Shown here one piece after another: positions 1-13,350 of a stretch of 64,000 nucleotides of DNA. The translations under genes and the position numbers were made by a program. The stretch lies in the NCBI GenBank assembly GCA_954871525.1, contig OX940871.1:20397086-20461085 (forward strand), in the 5' to 3' direction. The notes under the pieces are model-generated. The model searched no databases and was not told where the DNA came from. It was given only the letters and a program-made list of their open reading frames with translations. Origin of the DNA: Parietaria judaica (Eukaryota > Streptophyta > Magnoliopsida > Rosales > Urticaceae). Positions within the stretch are counted from its first letter, which is position 1. Each line of letters begins with the position of its first letter.

Positions 1-1710
1 TTTAGGTTTAGATAGTTATCTTCGGTTTTGTTTGTAATCTTTGATATTTTCATTTATATTATTTCGAGCCTCGATTCTTGCTTTGCATTGCTTAAGTGCT
101 AACCTAATTAGGATTCGAGTTCGCTTATCAAGATTTTGGGCCTCCATCTTTGACTAAAAAAAGAAAAAGAAAATTATACATCCGACAAAGACCGACGAAG
201 AGATACAATATATTGTGCTATAAGAAAAAGGCATCAACAACTAAATGTGTAGCAAAAATTTTGTATGATAATTAATATTAGAAACCAAAAGTAATGAGAT
301 AATCTTCTTCGAAAACCATCGAAACTTCTATGTATATGTGTTATTTATTTTTCTAAAATTTCTAGTTCTTCATCATATCAAAATAATCTTCATATACTAG
401 TATATCTTGTCATCTTTATGGTATTATTAAATTACTCGAAATGAATACGTAATAGTTAAGTGAAAGTGAAACAATAACTGCATGCATTTTAGGTGAGAAA
501 ATTCAATAAATGCAGTAGAGTTGTTATATATTGGTATATATATAAATATCCCTAAAACTAGGAAAAAAATTCAATTAATTAATAATATTAATAAATATAT
601 CAATTTATTATAAGTTGACTGCCTGTAACAGTTTCGTGTACTCAAGCATTTCACATTTATTTCTTTGAAATAAAAACATGTATCATTTATGATATAATTT
701 ATATTCAGTGTATCCTTTGAATTATGAAGAGGATAGTCTCTATTTGGATAAGAGCTAGTATTAACATAATTAATAGGATATATAGTGTAATAAATGATCG
801 GATATATATGTATTTATTAGTTTTGGTCAGCATCAAGAATTAAGAAGGGTTTCAATTCAACTAAATAAACCTGTAAACATTAATGAGACGCGTGGAATTT
901 ATGATCCCAAAAGCCATACATTTAATGCAGAAGTTGAAAGGTCCAATGCTAGGTTAAATTTCATTTAATGCCTCACGGGACCATCCTTTCCAATTTTGTT
1001 TGCCTCATACTCATCAACATCACATTTTTTACATTATATTGAAATGACATGCATATATATATATATATATATATATTATCAAAAAATATAAAATTAGTAA
1101 AACAAAATAGTCATCGAATTTTTTAAATCTATCAAATAATAAAAATAAAATCCATAATATATGGAAGAATTTGTCAAATACAAATTTCAAAATAAATAAA
1201 GAACTAATAAATTATCACTATAAAAACTAGGTAAGATATAGCAACTCTATTACTCTCTTAAATCTTAATTAATGTGAATTATATGATAAATAAATACACA
1301 TTGAGACTATCAAGCCCTCATCATAAAATATCATAAATTAATAATATAGAGTTTGTAGTCAAAGGCATCGACTCACTAGCCGCCATGCATATTTGTACTC
1401 TACTTCGCTTACATTAATCTCACTAAATAACAAATCATTATTCAAAATTTCAAAATATTTATTATAAATTAGAAATTCAAGTTGTCCACACGTTTTATTC
1501 TAAGCTAATTAAATTATATGTCCTTGTATAGATCACATTTTACTTGGAAGTCCTATTAAAATTGGTATTGTATGATTCTGCTATGATTTTGATAAACATC
1601 AAACAATTAACACTCATCCAGTTTCGGTTTTATTCTATTAAATGTTACACTTAACCTTTTTTTTTTCTTTTCATGAAAGTATCATATTACATAGAATAGT
1701 ACATGCTTCC

Positions 1711-1809
1711 AAGCGCTTTTTGTGAAGCATGCACGGTGGTCTTGATAGTTTATGCCGATTCAAAATTACCGGCAAACGGTAGATTAAAAGCGCTTTTTGT
1801 GAAGCATGC
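1711..1809. repeat. 22-bp direct repeat pair
   Basis: The word AAGCGCTTTTTGTGAAGCAT (followed by GC) occurs at 1711-1732 and again at 1788-1809, exactly and in the same orientation, 77 bp apart. The second copy is followed by a partial return to the sequence found before the first copy (CATGCTTCCAA). This fits a local duplication. Confidence 0.8.
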
Positions 1810-2562
1810 TTCCAATTGTACATTTCATGAAAGCGTCCGTAAAATAAAATTTCTCTTTTTTGTTGTAATATTTTGTAATTACTTTTATTAAGTTGCGAAT
1901 TTGTCGTGGCTTGTTAACGTGGAACTCAAAAGCAAGTTATAACTCTTTTCAATATTTTTCCTAAATAATAAGACACGAGTCTATATTATAGATATATATA
2001 TACATATATATATATTGTATTATGAGTAAAAATGATTAATGGCCCTCAATTATCAGCCTTTAACGATTTTCATAATGACCGAGTTTGCGGAAATTTTTAA
2101 GTTTTGTGGAATATTTTAAACCCTCGAACGCGGTTTAACGTCTTACATGCTAATTAAGTGTTTTAATTTGTGTTACACTACTATAAATATGAAAATACAC
2201 TATGAATTTTACACACAGTTGCTTATTACTATTGTGGAAAGTTCAAGAAACCGGGTTTACTCAAGTAAGCTTACACAATGTTTTGTACGTTATTTTTTAT
2301 ATATGTTGTGTTTGTTTACAAAACAACACGGCAAAATGTTAATTTAATTCATAAAGATCAAATAATCAATATTTTAACAAAGCTATACTCCGTGTATATA
2401 TATTATTCTACAGAATATGTAAGAAAAATTACTGTTGAAAAGATAATTTTGGGTCGAGTATGGTTTGAAACGTCAAAACTCGAACTCTCACTAATCATTG
2501 GGGTATATCCCGACGTTCGAACTTCTCGTGCCTTTGCTACTAGCTTTCTCCTTTAATTTATA

Positions 2563-2660
2563 ATCAAAATCTGTTTTCTGTCTCACTGTTATATATAGAA
2601 CATAATCTATATTCCAAATATACAAAATCTGTTTTCTGTCTCACTGTTATACATAGTACA
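2563..2660. repeat. 59-bp tandem duplication
   Basis: The word AAAATCTGTTTTCTGTCTCA, continuing CTGTTATA, appears near 2564 and again near 2623, and the bases between are partly alike (ATATAGAACATA versus ACATAGTACATA). This is a two-copy tandem repeat with a unit of about 59 bp. Confidence 0.8.
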
Positions 2661-3289
2661 TACATACCATCAATGTGTCAATATATGTAATTTTATATAT
2701 TTAGTTAATGCCCTTTCATATAGTTGTACTACTATTTGATTATACTCGTACGGAGATAGCTTACAAACACAGCGTGAATTAATGCAATATTAAAGTCGAA
2801 ACCTACTTCGATATAATTATCCACCCTTCAAATTTACCAATTTTCTTTCGTTATATATACATATATTTGTAGTGCATGCACGCATGTAAGTATATGAAGA
2901 GTGAAGACGACGTTTACGACCTGAAATATTTTATAAACCCTAATACCATAAAAACCACATGTTTGTATACAAGTAGTTTTATCTTATGGTCCCACTCTTT
3001 AAATAAATATATTATATTGCATATTTTAATTATTGATAGAAATATACTTAATACAAGTATATACACTTATACAATATACAACTATAAATGATTGTATATT
3101 ATTAAGTTAGTATCATTAGTTGATGGTTAAAGAGAGTAATCGTGATTTCATAGAGGTCTCTTAAAAATGTGTTTAATCACAAGGTTAGAAAGTGCATCAT
3201 ATATAGTATTGAAATTACCATTACATATATATCTTTAATGTAGGTTTTTTTTTTCTTTTTTCAGTTAAGGTATTAAAAAGTTTAAATTT

Positions 3290-3420
3290 TGTCATGCGGG
3301 TATTTTAGCATCCTCGTTTTTTTAAATAGGTTATATGATGTGGCATGACACGTCAGCATGCCACATGACATTTAACGGTGTTTGTCGTTATCTTGTTACA
3401 TTTTGGTGCCAAAAGATATT
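3290..3420. repeat. Palindromic remnant of a GGCAAAA-type foldback element
   Basis: Contains GATGTGGCATGACACGTCAG directly followed by CATGCCACATGAC, an imperfect palindrome. The flanking TTAACGGTGTTTGTCGTTA resembles the centre of the foldback element at 26.6 kb, where TGCCACGTTGGCGTGCCACA sits beside a TTAAC motif. Terminal repeats cannot be placed, so this is a degenerate fragment at best. Confidence 0.35.
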
Positions 3421-4984
3421 TCTACTGTTAAGCTTTTTTTTAAATAATTTAAAATGCTAAAATATATTAATTAATGAATAGGTTAAGTATATTTGTCGAT
3501 ATTTGGAACATTTAGAATTTGAGTCAAACATATGCAATTAATGTATTAGTTCAGCTACACATAAACCTATATTAATTGTGGATTGAGACAATTATAAATT
3601 ATGAGTATGACCATCGTTGTTCAATATATTAAGTTATTAACAAAGGTTTAGAATTATAAGTAAAAAGGTTCATAAACATAATCTGTAATAATATATATGG
3701 TATTTAAACATTTAACAATCTTATAATCTTAGTTATAACAAGATTATAGAAAATTTGTAGAGTTGTTGTTTTCATATAGTTTTGTAATATATATATATAT
3801 GTACGTAGTTTTTTTTTTAGTTTTTAGTTTTTTTGTTTTCGAGTGAAGAATTGGAGCTAGTATTGGGTTTTTGGCCATTCTCGCTTCCAAGGGTGGAGCT
3901 ACATATGAGGGCGAAGATATGTATGTGATGCGCTTAAAAATCGGTGCGAAGAATTTGTGCTGCATTTGATTTTTTTTTTCTTTAAAATTTTGCTTTTGTC
4001 GGAGATTGAACTCTTACTACGCCACTAGTTGCGCGTTCCCGATTTGTAGACGAAAAAACTTGATTTCCGTTCGGATTACAATTTTCTCCCCAAATCTTAC
4101 ACTTAATATGGTCATAATGAAATTAGTATCCGTTATAAAAACTAAAAAAAGAAAGTGCATTGATAAAAAAAAATCTATGAATCAACGAAAATAAACAACA
4201 AAGTTAGTTTTAAAATTTAAAATATAGTAACTTTAGATGTCATAGTCTTTATATATATTTTGTCAGAAGTTTTTATAAATTAATATTTAATATTAATAAA
4301 AATATTTAACTCACTCCTACATCAATTCCCTTAAAAGGAAAGAAGAAGAAAAGAGTACTATTTTGGAGAGAAAACAGAGTACTATTTGTATTTCTACATA
4401 TGAAATTTTTTTAGAGATCATATATAAAATGAGCTTGCAGCAAAAGTTCCACAAAATTTTCAAAATAGCATGGCATATTTTCAAAATTTTACTATTGCGA
4501 AAATTAAATACTCAAGATTGGGAAATTAGCGTTTGCAATTAATTTCATCATATATGTTATTTTTTTTACACGTGTACAACTTAAATTAACACTCAATTTT
4601 CTCATATTTTAGAAATTTCTCATGTACACTTATAAATGACTCACATGAACAACAAAATTTGAAAAAACCAATAGAAAACACAATTGAGGGTTAAAGAATA
4701 TGTCACGGTATTTTGAAAAACTTAAGACACTTTTACCGCAACTATCCTATATAAATATATACATATATTTAAATTAATGCATTATTAATTGCTTTGTTTG
4801 TAATGTCCCAATCCAATATCCGCCAGTCTTTGATTGATTCAACAATATAAGCCCTTTGATATTAATGACACACTTGCAAAGAAGTTGATTCGATATTTCC
4901 TAAGCTATATGTTTCACACCATGATTGCAATTGCAAAGTTTTATCTATACCAGAGCTTTAAATGAAAATGGGACCATATATTTA

Positions 4985-5028
<44 letters not shown>

Positions 5029-5700
5029 GCATGAATTTTAGGACTTGGCTTTCTGTGTTAAGGTATCATGAGCACGTGTGATATGTGATAATTATGTGAT
5101 CATGAGAATCAGTAAAATAGTAAAAGCGTCACTTGTCTTGTCAATAGAAAATAAAGATCAAAAGGGTGTGTCAATGTCATTATATCTCTTTTCTTTTTTT
5201 TTACAGAGATATAATATATATGTGTTGCATAAATAATTATTTATATTGATAAACAAACTGATGGTATATAGTAGTTTCTGTGTTGATACTTGATAATGAT
5301 ATATTGGATACTTGATGATTGCACATAATGTCAAGTAAGAAAATGAAGTAGTTTCGAAAACTGAAAATCGAAAAGAGGTGCGTTGGACACTCAAAGTTGT
5401 ACGTGGGTCGGCGGTTTTAACGAGTTTACTCAAAGAAGATCTATTTATCCTCCTCGATCGAGCACACTCTTGGTTAGCTTTGTACCTCGAACCCGCCCCA
5501 TGTATAGTTTAATGTCATATCACACAATGGCATGTGAGAGCGACATCGGGAAATAAGCGTATTTATGAGGGGACAAGCGCCAACTCTTATGTTCTTGCAC
5601 AAAATGTAAGAATGCAAGAGATTCACGAATATCTCTTCATCATTCGATACATGAAAATAGTGACATTGGCTCCATATAAGAGATATTTTTTGTAAAGTCG

Positions 5701-5773
5701 TGTCTTCCTCTCGAGCAAATTTTCGAAGGTTAAGGCCTTTCGGGGCCTACGTACGTCTCCCCGAGAGGAAGAG
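5701..5773. repeat. Short inverted repeat (hairpin)
   Basis: TCTTCCTCTCG near 5702 and CGAGAGGAAGA near 5762 are reverse complements separated by about 50 bases. It could form a stem-loop in RNA. No flanking coding sequence or poly-U terminator context is seen, and the function is unknown. Confidence 0.5.
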
Positions 5774-6154
5774 TTGTCAAGTAGGCTCTCCGAGCATCAC
5801 CTTGGCGCGAGACCCTTTGAGAAGATCTCTCTATTTTTTTCATATTATACTCTCATGAGGCAATTCCTTTTAATGTTGGCAAGAATAAAATCAAAATATT
5901 CATACACTAAAATGATAATAATTATTAGTAATAATGATAATAATAATAATAATTAATAATAATAATAATAAACACTGAATTCATCGGCTATAAGTGAAAA
6001 AAGTTTCAAATGTGAGCTTATATATAACTAAAACAATCCCATTTATCCACTTGTTGGCATTAAACTTTTGCATTTTAAACTGATATGTTTGCGGCAGAAT
6101 TATTCAAATAGGAACATGTAACACATAACCCAAAATTTTGGGTACTTAAGCTAC

Positions 6155-6461
6155 AAACGACATTGAACTACACAGTCTGTGTTAAAACGACAGTTCCGTA
6201 TTAACGACAATAAACTACACGATCTGTGTTTAAACGACATTTTATCGTAAGAGGACATTGAGTTACAAAATCTATGCTAAAACGACAATTTATCATCTAA
6301 ACAACAATGATTTACAAAATCGATTATAAACGACAACGACCTGCGAAAATTACATTGAAACGACAAATAACCTTACAAACGACACTACATTGTGGAAACA
6401 AACGACAGCGACTGAAGCTACGACAATACACTATAAACGATAATAAATCAGGGAAACGACA
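6155..6461 (+). repeat. Degenerate interspersed ACGACA repeat block
   Basis: In about 300 bp the motif AAACGACA or a near variant (ACGACA, AACAACA, AACGATA) recurs roughly a dozen times in one orientation, at irregular spacings of about 13-50 bp. Related words such as TACACGATCTGTGTT and TACACAGTCTGTGTT lie between some copies. It ends about 100 bp before the NOC3 start codon, so it lies in the promoter or 5' leader. It looks like an eroded minisatellite or a cluster of binding sites. Confidence 0.7.
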
Positions 6462-6515
6462 AAAAAGATCTCACAGTAGTATCTTAGGCTAAAACCCTTG
6501 GTTTCTGGAACTGCA

Positions 6516-6523
6516 AAACCCTA
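6516..6523 (+). promoter_or_regulatory. Telo-box (AAACCCTA) upstream of NOC3
   Basis: AAACCCTA lies about 40 bp before the NOC3 start codon. Telo-boxes near the transcription start are a known signature of plant genes for ribosomal proteins and ribosome biogenesis, which fits the gene downstream. A partial copy (AAAACCCTT) lies at about 6491. I did not find a clear site II element (TGGGCC/T) nearby. Confidence 0.6.
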
Positions 6524-6562
6524 GAACGAAGGAAGAAGAAGAAGAAGAAGAAGCTGCGAGCA

Positions 6563-9500
6563 ATGGTGGCGAAGAGGAGCAAGAAGCACAAGGTCATTCT
6601 GCCGCCGGAGCTTCCGCCGGATGTCTCCGAGGACGACGTCGAGGTCTCCGACGAGGACTTGCACTTCGTCGGAGAGAATCGCGACTACGCCGGCTTCGTC
6701 TCCAGATTGGACACCCACTCCATCACCAAGTCCGTACATTTCTCCCAATTTCTAGATTCACTCGCGTTTCCACGATTAATCTGGTTCGATCGTATATATA
6801 TCACAATCCTTGTTAAATTGATTCGCATTTGACCGATTAAGCTAGGGTTTCGCTTGCTTGTTGCTGATGAAACGAGGCTTGGACACTCAATTCATCACAA
6901 AACGGGACGCGTACGAATGCGAATTTGGCGATGGATTGAGTGAACAAACCTCATTTCATTAGCAATAATCGAGCGAAACCCGAGCTTAATCGTTCAAATG
7001 CGAATCAATCTAACAAGGATATCGATTTACGTGTTTGTAAGGATATATTTCTCGTGTTTTTATTTCTCATATAGGCATGTGAGTCGCGTCGCTGATGTAA
7101 AAGAAGACGCGTTAGAAGCTCTTTACGAGAAGCGGTCAAAGAAAAAACTAGCTCTAAAAGAACAAGAGGAAGCCAAGCTTGAAGTGGACCGCGTAGACGC
7201 CCTTCCCGTGAAAACGTTAGATGGAAAACTTGAATACAGAACTGGTATCCTCCGTTTTGGCTCTCTTGATTTTTTTTTCTCTCCAAGTGCTGGGTAAGGA
7301 GATTCATGTTTTTTTCGTGAGTTGTGTAGTCCCAAAAACCTCGGAGAGATCTGGAAACGATCTCGGTGAAGGAGAGACGCCCGAGGATGATAATATTACA
7401 GATAACGGCGTTATTAGGATGACAAAAGCAGAGAGGAGGGCAAAGCTTAAGAAGAGTAAAAAAGAAGCAAAGAAACAAGGGAAGGAAGTGGCGAAGACCG
7501 AAGAGGAACAAACCCCGCAAGCCGCTGCCCTGGTATAGTGTATTTTATTTGCTTGTATTATTAGATATTTAGTCGGTCATAAAATATTTTGTACTATATG
7601 CTCGAACAGTGGTTGAGTCGTGAAAATTTCCGTCCTAAAAACAGAAAATAGTGATAGTGCTCGTTTAGCCCTATCCATGAGGATTTTATATAATAATTTT
7701 ACAAACTCTAGTCCATAATTTTCCGTATATTTACATTTTCATTTGTTTAGGCCGAGGTTAAAGAAGATATCACAGCCGAAGAAGCATTTGAAAACAAGAA
7801 GCGTAAGATTGCCGAGCTCGGAACTGCACTGCTTTCCGATCCCGAGTCTAATATTAAATCTCTGAAGGATATCTTGCAACTCTGCAAAGACGAGGATCAG
7901 TCAATTGTTAAACTTGCACTTCTATCTTTGTTGGCTGTTTTTAAAGACATTATCCCCGGGTATATGATTTGTTATAAATCATCGATGATCTCTGTTCTCT
8001 TACCTTTTTATAATGCCATTTAGATTCTCACTCGTTTCTCGTGCTCAACAGCTATCGTATTAGGCTTCCAACTGATAAGGAGCTTGAAATGAAAGTATCT
8101 AAGGACGTTAAAAAGATGCGGTATTACGAATCAACACTTCTAACAACATACAAGGTTCGTCATTTTTCCTAAACACTTTTTATCGGGATACTTCAGTGTG
8201 ATTTAGTATTTTTTTTTTTGGTTATCTGAAGTTTAAACTTCATATGGATTGGTTTCCTGAACATATAGTTCTTAAAAGGTTTATTTTGGTTGGTTAAGTT
8301 TTTTGTTCTTAGTTAAGTTAAAACTAATACATATTTATAATTTGGTCAGTCTAATATTATAAAGAAAAAATCCGATAGAAATTATTTGGATTGAATATTT
8401 CTCAGTTTTCGTTATAGGAAGAACATCAACGTTGCAGATTGTAACAGTATGCACACTGACTGGTCAATGAATATACTAAGATTATGCCAAATAATTATAA
8501 TATAGAAATCAACGAGAAATGTATTATTTTTTTCTCTCCGGATTAGTTTAAATCAAGAAATAAACCCGTCGAATGAAATAAAGCATTTTGATGGGATGAA
8601 TAATGGCCATGACCCATGAACAGCTTGTGTATTAAATATTTCGGGGACGTTAACTTTATGATATTCCTTTGTTGTTACAGGCATATCTGCAGAGACTGGC
8701 ATCACTAGAAAATAATTCCTTATTTCAACATGTTGCCATTCGTTGTATTTGTACTTTGCTTGAAGCAGTGCCCTATTTCAACTTCCGTGAGAGCTTGTTA
8801 GCCGTTGTTGCCAGAAATATAAGCTCCTCAGATGATGTCATAAGGTAAAAGATGATTGTGAGAACCCGGACGAAAATTAAACAGGAATCAACCAAAATTA
8901 ATTGAAGTGATGAATTTTCTAGTGTTAAATAGAACCGAATAACCAGCAAAACGGTTTGTTCCTTCAAGTGGTAATTTATTTAATTTTTGCTACTTTTTTA
9001 ATAGGAAACTTTGCTCTACTACGATAAAGTCAATTTTCACGAATGAGAGTAAGCACGGTGGTGAAGCCACAATTGAGGTTGTTCGGTTGATTGCAAAAAG
9101 CGTGAAAGCTCATAATTGTCAGATGCATTCAGATACAATTGAGGTATTATAGCTTTAAATTTTTGTTAAAAACAGACCAAAATGATTATAGACACATCAT
9201 TCATACGAACAAAAAAAGGAAAATCCCTTCCAATTATAACAAAAAAGTTGTATTATATTTAATTATTGAGGTTAAGTGATAATTGCTCATGATGCCCTCA
9301 GGTTTTCTTGTCTTTATCCTTTTCCGAAGATCTCGGAAGATCTCATAAATCTGATGACAAGAATAAAGGAAATTACAAAAAGAACAGGAAAAGAAAAAAT
9401 GTCGAAGAGCCAAAGAAAATGCTGGAGAACGACAAGAAGAGAAGTAAGAAAGAGCAAATGAAAAAGTTGCAAGAGGAGGTATCGTGTATATCCAATGAAA

Positions 9501-12468
9501 ATTATATTCTCACTCTCGAAGTCGTTATTTCTTGTTACTTTCATTATGTGTCCGACTACCAAATAAGTTGAATTCTTTGCTAAAGTATTTTGAGGATATC
9601 TCTAAATCTGGCAAATAATATTTGTTAATAATTACAGTAGTAAGTAATTATAATATTGATAATATTTTTAGTTTAGGAATCTAATCGGAAAAATATATTC
9701 ACTTTTTCTATGTTTTATGATACCAAATTGTAATGCTGTTATAGGTAGAAGCTGATTACAAGTCCGCAGCATTTGCACCTGATATTGCGGAGCAGAGAAT
9801 GATGCAGACAGAGACACTTTCTGCTGTTTTTGAAACTTATTTCCGCGTCTTAAAGCACACCGTGCAACCGATAGTTGCCAGGTCAGATATTGCTCTTTTT
9901 AATACAATAAGTCACCCAGATATGAAAAACACGATGAATTTGACCTCCAATTCTAAATTTTATTCGTTTGGACTTTGACGATTTTGTTTCGAAAATTGAT
10001 ATAACTAAGGCTCCTTTTTCTTCTATTTTTACTTTACAGTTCTGAAGCAAATGCTGTTAGCGCACCTCACCCGTTACTCGCTCCTTGTCTGAGCGGTTTA
10101 GCAAAGTTTTCTCACTTGATCGACTTGGATTTCATGGGTGATCTTATAAAACATCTAAGAAAGCTCGCCTCTTCTGAATACCCTTCCGGGAAAAGCTTGA
10201 CCGTATCCGAGCGCCTCCAGTGCTGTATCGTTGCCTTTAAAGTGATGAAGAGCAATCTCAATGCGTTGAATGTGGACCTTCAGGACTTTTTCGTCCAACT
10301 GTACAATATCATTCTCGAGTACAGGCCCGGAAGGTATAATTTGCTGTCAAAAACAATATTTCTTATACATTAACTCCATTCGCATGATGTGTGGTGATAA
10401 GTGTGCACCTTGGTTAGTTTAATATACGCCGGTGGTAAGTTTTCGTATTTAGGGTTAGTAAAATCATCGGCCATAGTTAGGGTTTTTCTTATGCAGGAAA
10501 TGATTCCAGTCACTGATTTTCAATAATAAAGTGCCCTTATTCAAACACGGTCAAATTCCAGTTTGACTCTGATAGGAACAAATATCGAAACCAATCAAAA
10601 TGAGCAGAAAAGCCAGCGGTAACCACCAACGTGATGATTAAAATGTATTTTATTCCCAAAACAATAAAAAACTGACCTATTCCTTCAAGAACACTATCAA
10701 AGCTCCCCACACGATGTCCTGAGTCAATTCGACAAAACAAAACATGAAAACGGCACAAGCCCTAGGTACCCATACTTTGCCCTAGGTACCCACATTTTGA
10801 GAGAGATTAAGGTTTCCTAATACCTGGCTTACTTGTTACATAAATAACCCCACTTAATACATTAAACCTACTAAAGGACACAAGAGGGCATAAATAATTA
10901 ACTAATTGATCGATTTCCCTTCCTCGGTCATAAATACCGTTGGCTTATTGGAATCCTATAAATTACCCTAATGTTTCTATTTAGTAGACTTCAAGTGTTC
11001 TCTTTATGTTCATTTAATTATGATCATCTAATTTATATTTCGTTTCGTGAATTTGCTTTTCATCAAACAGAGATCAAGGAGAGGTTTTGGCTGAAGCTCT
11101 GAAGATAATGCTTTGTGACGATAGACAACACGACATGCAAAAGGCCGCTGCGTTTGTCAAGCGTTTGGCTACATTCTCGCTTTGCTTCGGCTCTGCAGAG
11201 GCAATGTCAGGTGGGAATTTTTCCATTGAATTAAATCTAGATAAATACCTTTATTAGAAAACATTCAAGCGTTTGGCTACGGTCCCGCTTTGCATCGGCT
11301 CTGCAGAGTCAATGTCAGGTGGGATTTTTTCCATTGAATTAAACCATGTTAAATACCTTTATTAGAAAACTCTTACAGTTGTTGATAGTGGAAAGTGAAT
11401 ACAAGAATCAACCAAAAAAAAAAAACAAGAACCGACAGGAATTCACAGGATCTTTAAAATAATTACCGCAGTTCCTTCGAGAACACTGCCAAATCTCTGC
11501 AAGTGACATAAGAGTGTAATAAGCAAAAATCAAACATGCCTTCTAAACACCCGAGGCGCTTGCCTATATGATTAGAGATTAGAAAACCATAATCCTATAA
11601 TTATTAAATGACATAATTTAACTAAAAGCATAATAGTTAAAATATGCGAGTAAACCGATTGCTTCGAAATGCCTTAAGCTATCTAATACAAGTTTTGTTG
11701 TATTCCTTGTAAAGTAACCTTTTCGTCTTTGAAAATTTTCTTGCAGCCTCGGTAACTTTGAAGCACCTTCTTCAGAAGAACGTCAAGTGTCGAAATCTTC
11801 TGGAAAACGACGCCGGTGGTGGCTCGGTTTCGGGTTCCGTTGCTGTAAGTAGTTGCTACGCTATTAAACACAGTTTATTTCATTCTTGAAAATTGCAATC
11901 ACACATTATATTTCATGAAATCCACAGATCAGTATGTTCTTATTGGTAAGCAATTCGTTGATTTTTCTCCTGAACTTTGACCATGCAGAAATATCACCCG
12001 TACGCCTCAGACCCCAATCTGAGCGGCGCTCTCGCTTCGGTCCTTTGGGAGCTGAATCTTCTCTCCCAACATTACCATCCTTCTATCGCCTCTGTGGCGT
12101 CGAGTATTTCAAGCATGAACTCTTCTCATAACCAGGTTTATCTCTCCAACGTTTCGCCGATCCAAGCCTTCAAAGACTTAACACTAGAACAACAATCCTT
12201 GAAACCATCGACCGAGCTCAGCAAGGCCACCGGCAGGAGAAAACGAGGAAGTGGGCCTTTGATCAAAGTCAACCCATCTCCTCCTGCTTCCTTCGACGAA
12301 GACACCGTGGCAAAGAAACTCACGTCTCATTTCGTGCTTCTTAGGGACATTAAAGAGAACCAGAGACTTAGAACCGAGTTGGATCTCGCATCATCGTCTC
12401 TACAGTTTTACGAAGAGTACAAACAGAAGAGAAAAGCTAAGAAGGCCAAACCCGGGAAAAGCAAATGA
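6563..12468 (+). CDS. NOC3: Nucleolar complex protein 3 homolog (13 exons)
   Basis: NOC3 acts in the nucleolus and nucleoplasm in maturation and export of the 60S pre-ribosome; yeast Noc3p also binds replication origins. I built 13 exons: 6563-6729, 7075-7244, 7330-7532, 7751-7959, 8052-8154, 8681-8844, 9005-9143, 9302-9478, 9745-9881, 10040-10333, 11071-11210, 11747-11844, 11989-12468. Phases agree throughout and give 826 residues, close to the usual plant length. The start is a Lys-rich MVAKRSKKHK, then an acidic stretch. The NOC3 N-terminal domain is about residues 183-290 (AEEAFENKKRKIAELG, then KDVKKMRYYES). A Lys-rich linker is about 395-445. The CBF/MAK21-type C-terminal domain covers roughly 560-780 (KYHPYASDPNLSGALASVLW). 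The C-terminus is basic. The first donor is weak (AA|GTCCGT) but is the one that keeps frame. The gene lies head-to-tail with SBPase, 1,048 bp apart. Confidence 0.93.
11158..11370 (+). repeat. Tandem duplication of the 3' end of NOC3 exon 11 with its splice donor
   Basis: The segment 11158-11265 (last 53 bases of exon 11 plus the intron start) is followed directly by a copy at 11266-11370. Both contain CAAGCGTTTGGCTAC, GGCTCTGCAGAG, CAATGTCAGGTGGGA and ACCTTTATTAGAAAAC. The second copy carries substitutions (ACATTC to ACGGTC; TGCTTC to TGCATC; GAGGCA to GAGTCA). The exon model uses the first donor. Reading on to the duplicate donor meets an in-frame TAG in the intron. Confidence 0.9.
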
Positions 12469-12664
12469 CAAGAAGGTCTTGCCCGGAAACATTTTTGAGA
12501 AAATTTTCATGTTTTTGTATTCCTTAATTTTCCTTGTTTATTTTGTATTGAGTTTGTATTATTCTCATTCACTTATGAAATTCAAAAGCCAAGAAATGCC
12601 TTGTAAAGGTAATTTAATTTCTCTTTACCACTTTGATATCTTTGAGAAAATGGTTTCTCTCTGA

Positions 12665-12710
<46 letters not shown>

Positions 12711-13350
12711 CACTGTAAATGATATCATTTAGTATAAGATTCAGACCTAGGATTATTTGATTTTATATTTCTATTACCACAGGTGAAATTGGGACTCTCT
12801 AACCGGCTGTTGGTCTTTTTCGGCTTTCTCTCGGTTTTCTTGGGCATTCAGCCAAAACCGGACAGGCCAATAAAAAGGGTGGTTTATTTAAAGAAAAAAA
12901 ATATATCTAAGTTTAAAATGTTAACATTATTTAAGGCTAAAATAAAACTTTAATATCTTGAAATCCGGGATTGCCCGGGCCCAGTTTTTGAAGTCTCGGC
13001 CTAGTCTTGGCCCTCGGTTTAAAAAATCCCCGACCCCGACTTGGACAAGGCCAAGCATGTTTTCATTTTTCACAAAACTTTCAAAGTATTACACAAAAAA
13101 ATTATAAGTGATGATTACACATTCCTATAAAAAGCAATCCAAAGAAACGGTTTGGGTAGTCTCCTCCAACCGAATGGCATCATCATCATTGATTCACCAC
13201 CTTATAATAAATCAATAAATAAATAAATAATATTATTCATTTTGACCAACCATATCTTCTTGCTAAGATGACTTAGAGGTCAACATATATCTGATAGTAG
13301 AGCCACACAATGGAAGCTGATTACCCCTAACCCCTATCCATCTCAGCAGC
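12469..13350. other. NOC3-SBPase intergenic spacer
   Basis: Holds the NOC3 3' flank, a (TA)n run at about 12667-12708 and a less AT-rich patch at 12780-13060 with repeated CGG/CCGG words (for example ACCGGCTG, AAAACCGGACAGG, TTGCCCGGGCCCAG). The patch resembles transposon debris but has no readable ends. No coding sequence is supported. Confidence 0.6.

Larger units (their letters stand above)
1..6154. other. AT-rich intergenic region upstream of NOC3
   Basis: No gene is supported here; short open frames lack codon character, splice context or recognisable motifs. The stretch holds (TA)n runs (about 1052-1076 and 4989-5024), a duplicated 22-bp word near 1.7 kb, a 59-bp tandem duplication near 2.6 kb, a degenerate foldback fragment near 3.3 kb and a short hairpin near 5.7 kb. 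The segment 5.4-5.9 kb is less AT-rich than its surroundings, but I recognise nothing in it. Confidence 0.7.

Noticed and set aside
7005..7520. 171-codon minus-strand frame over NOC3 exons 2-3
   Set aside because: Antisense of the Lys/Glu-rich NOC3 exons, giving a Leu/Phe-rich artefact.
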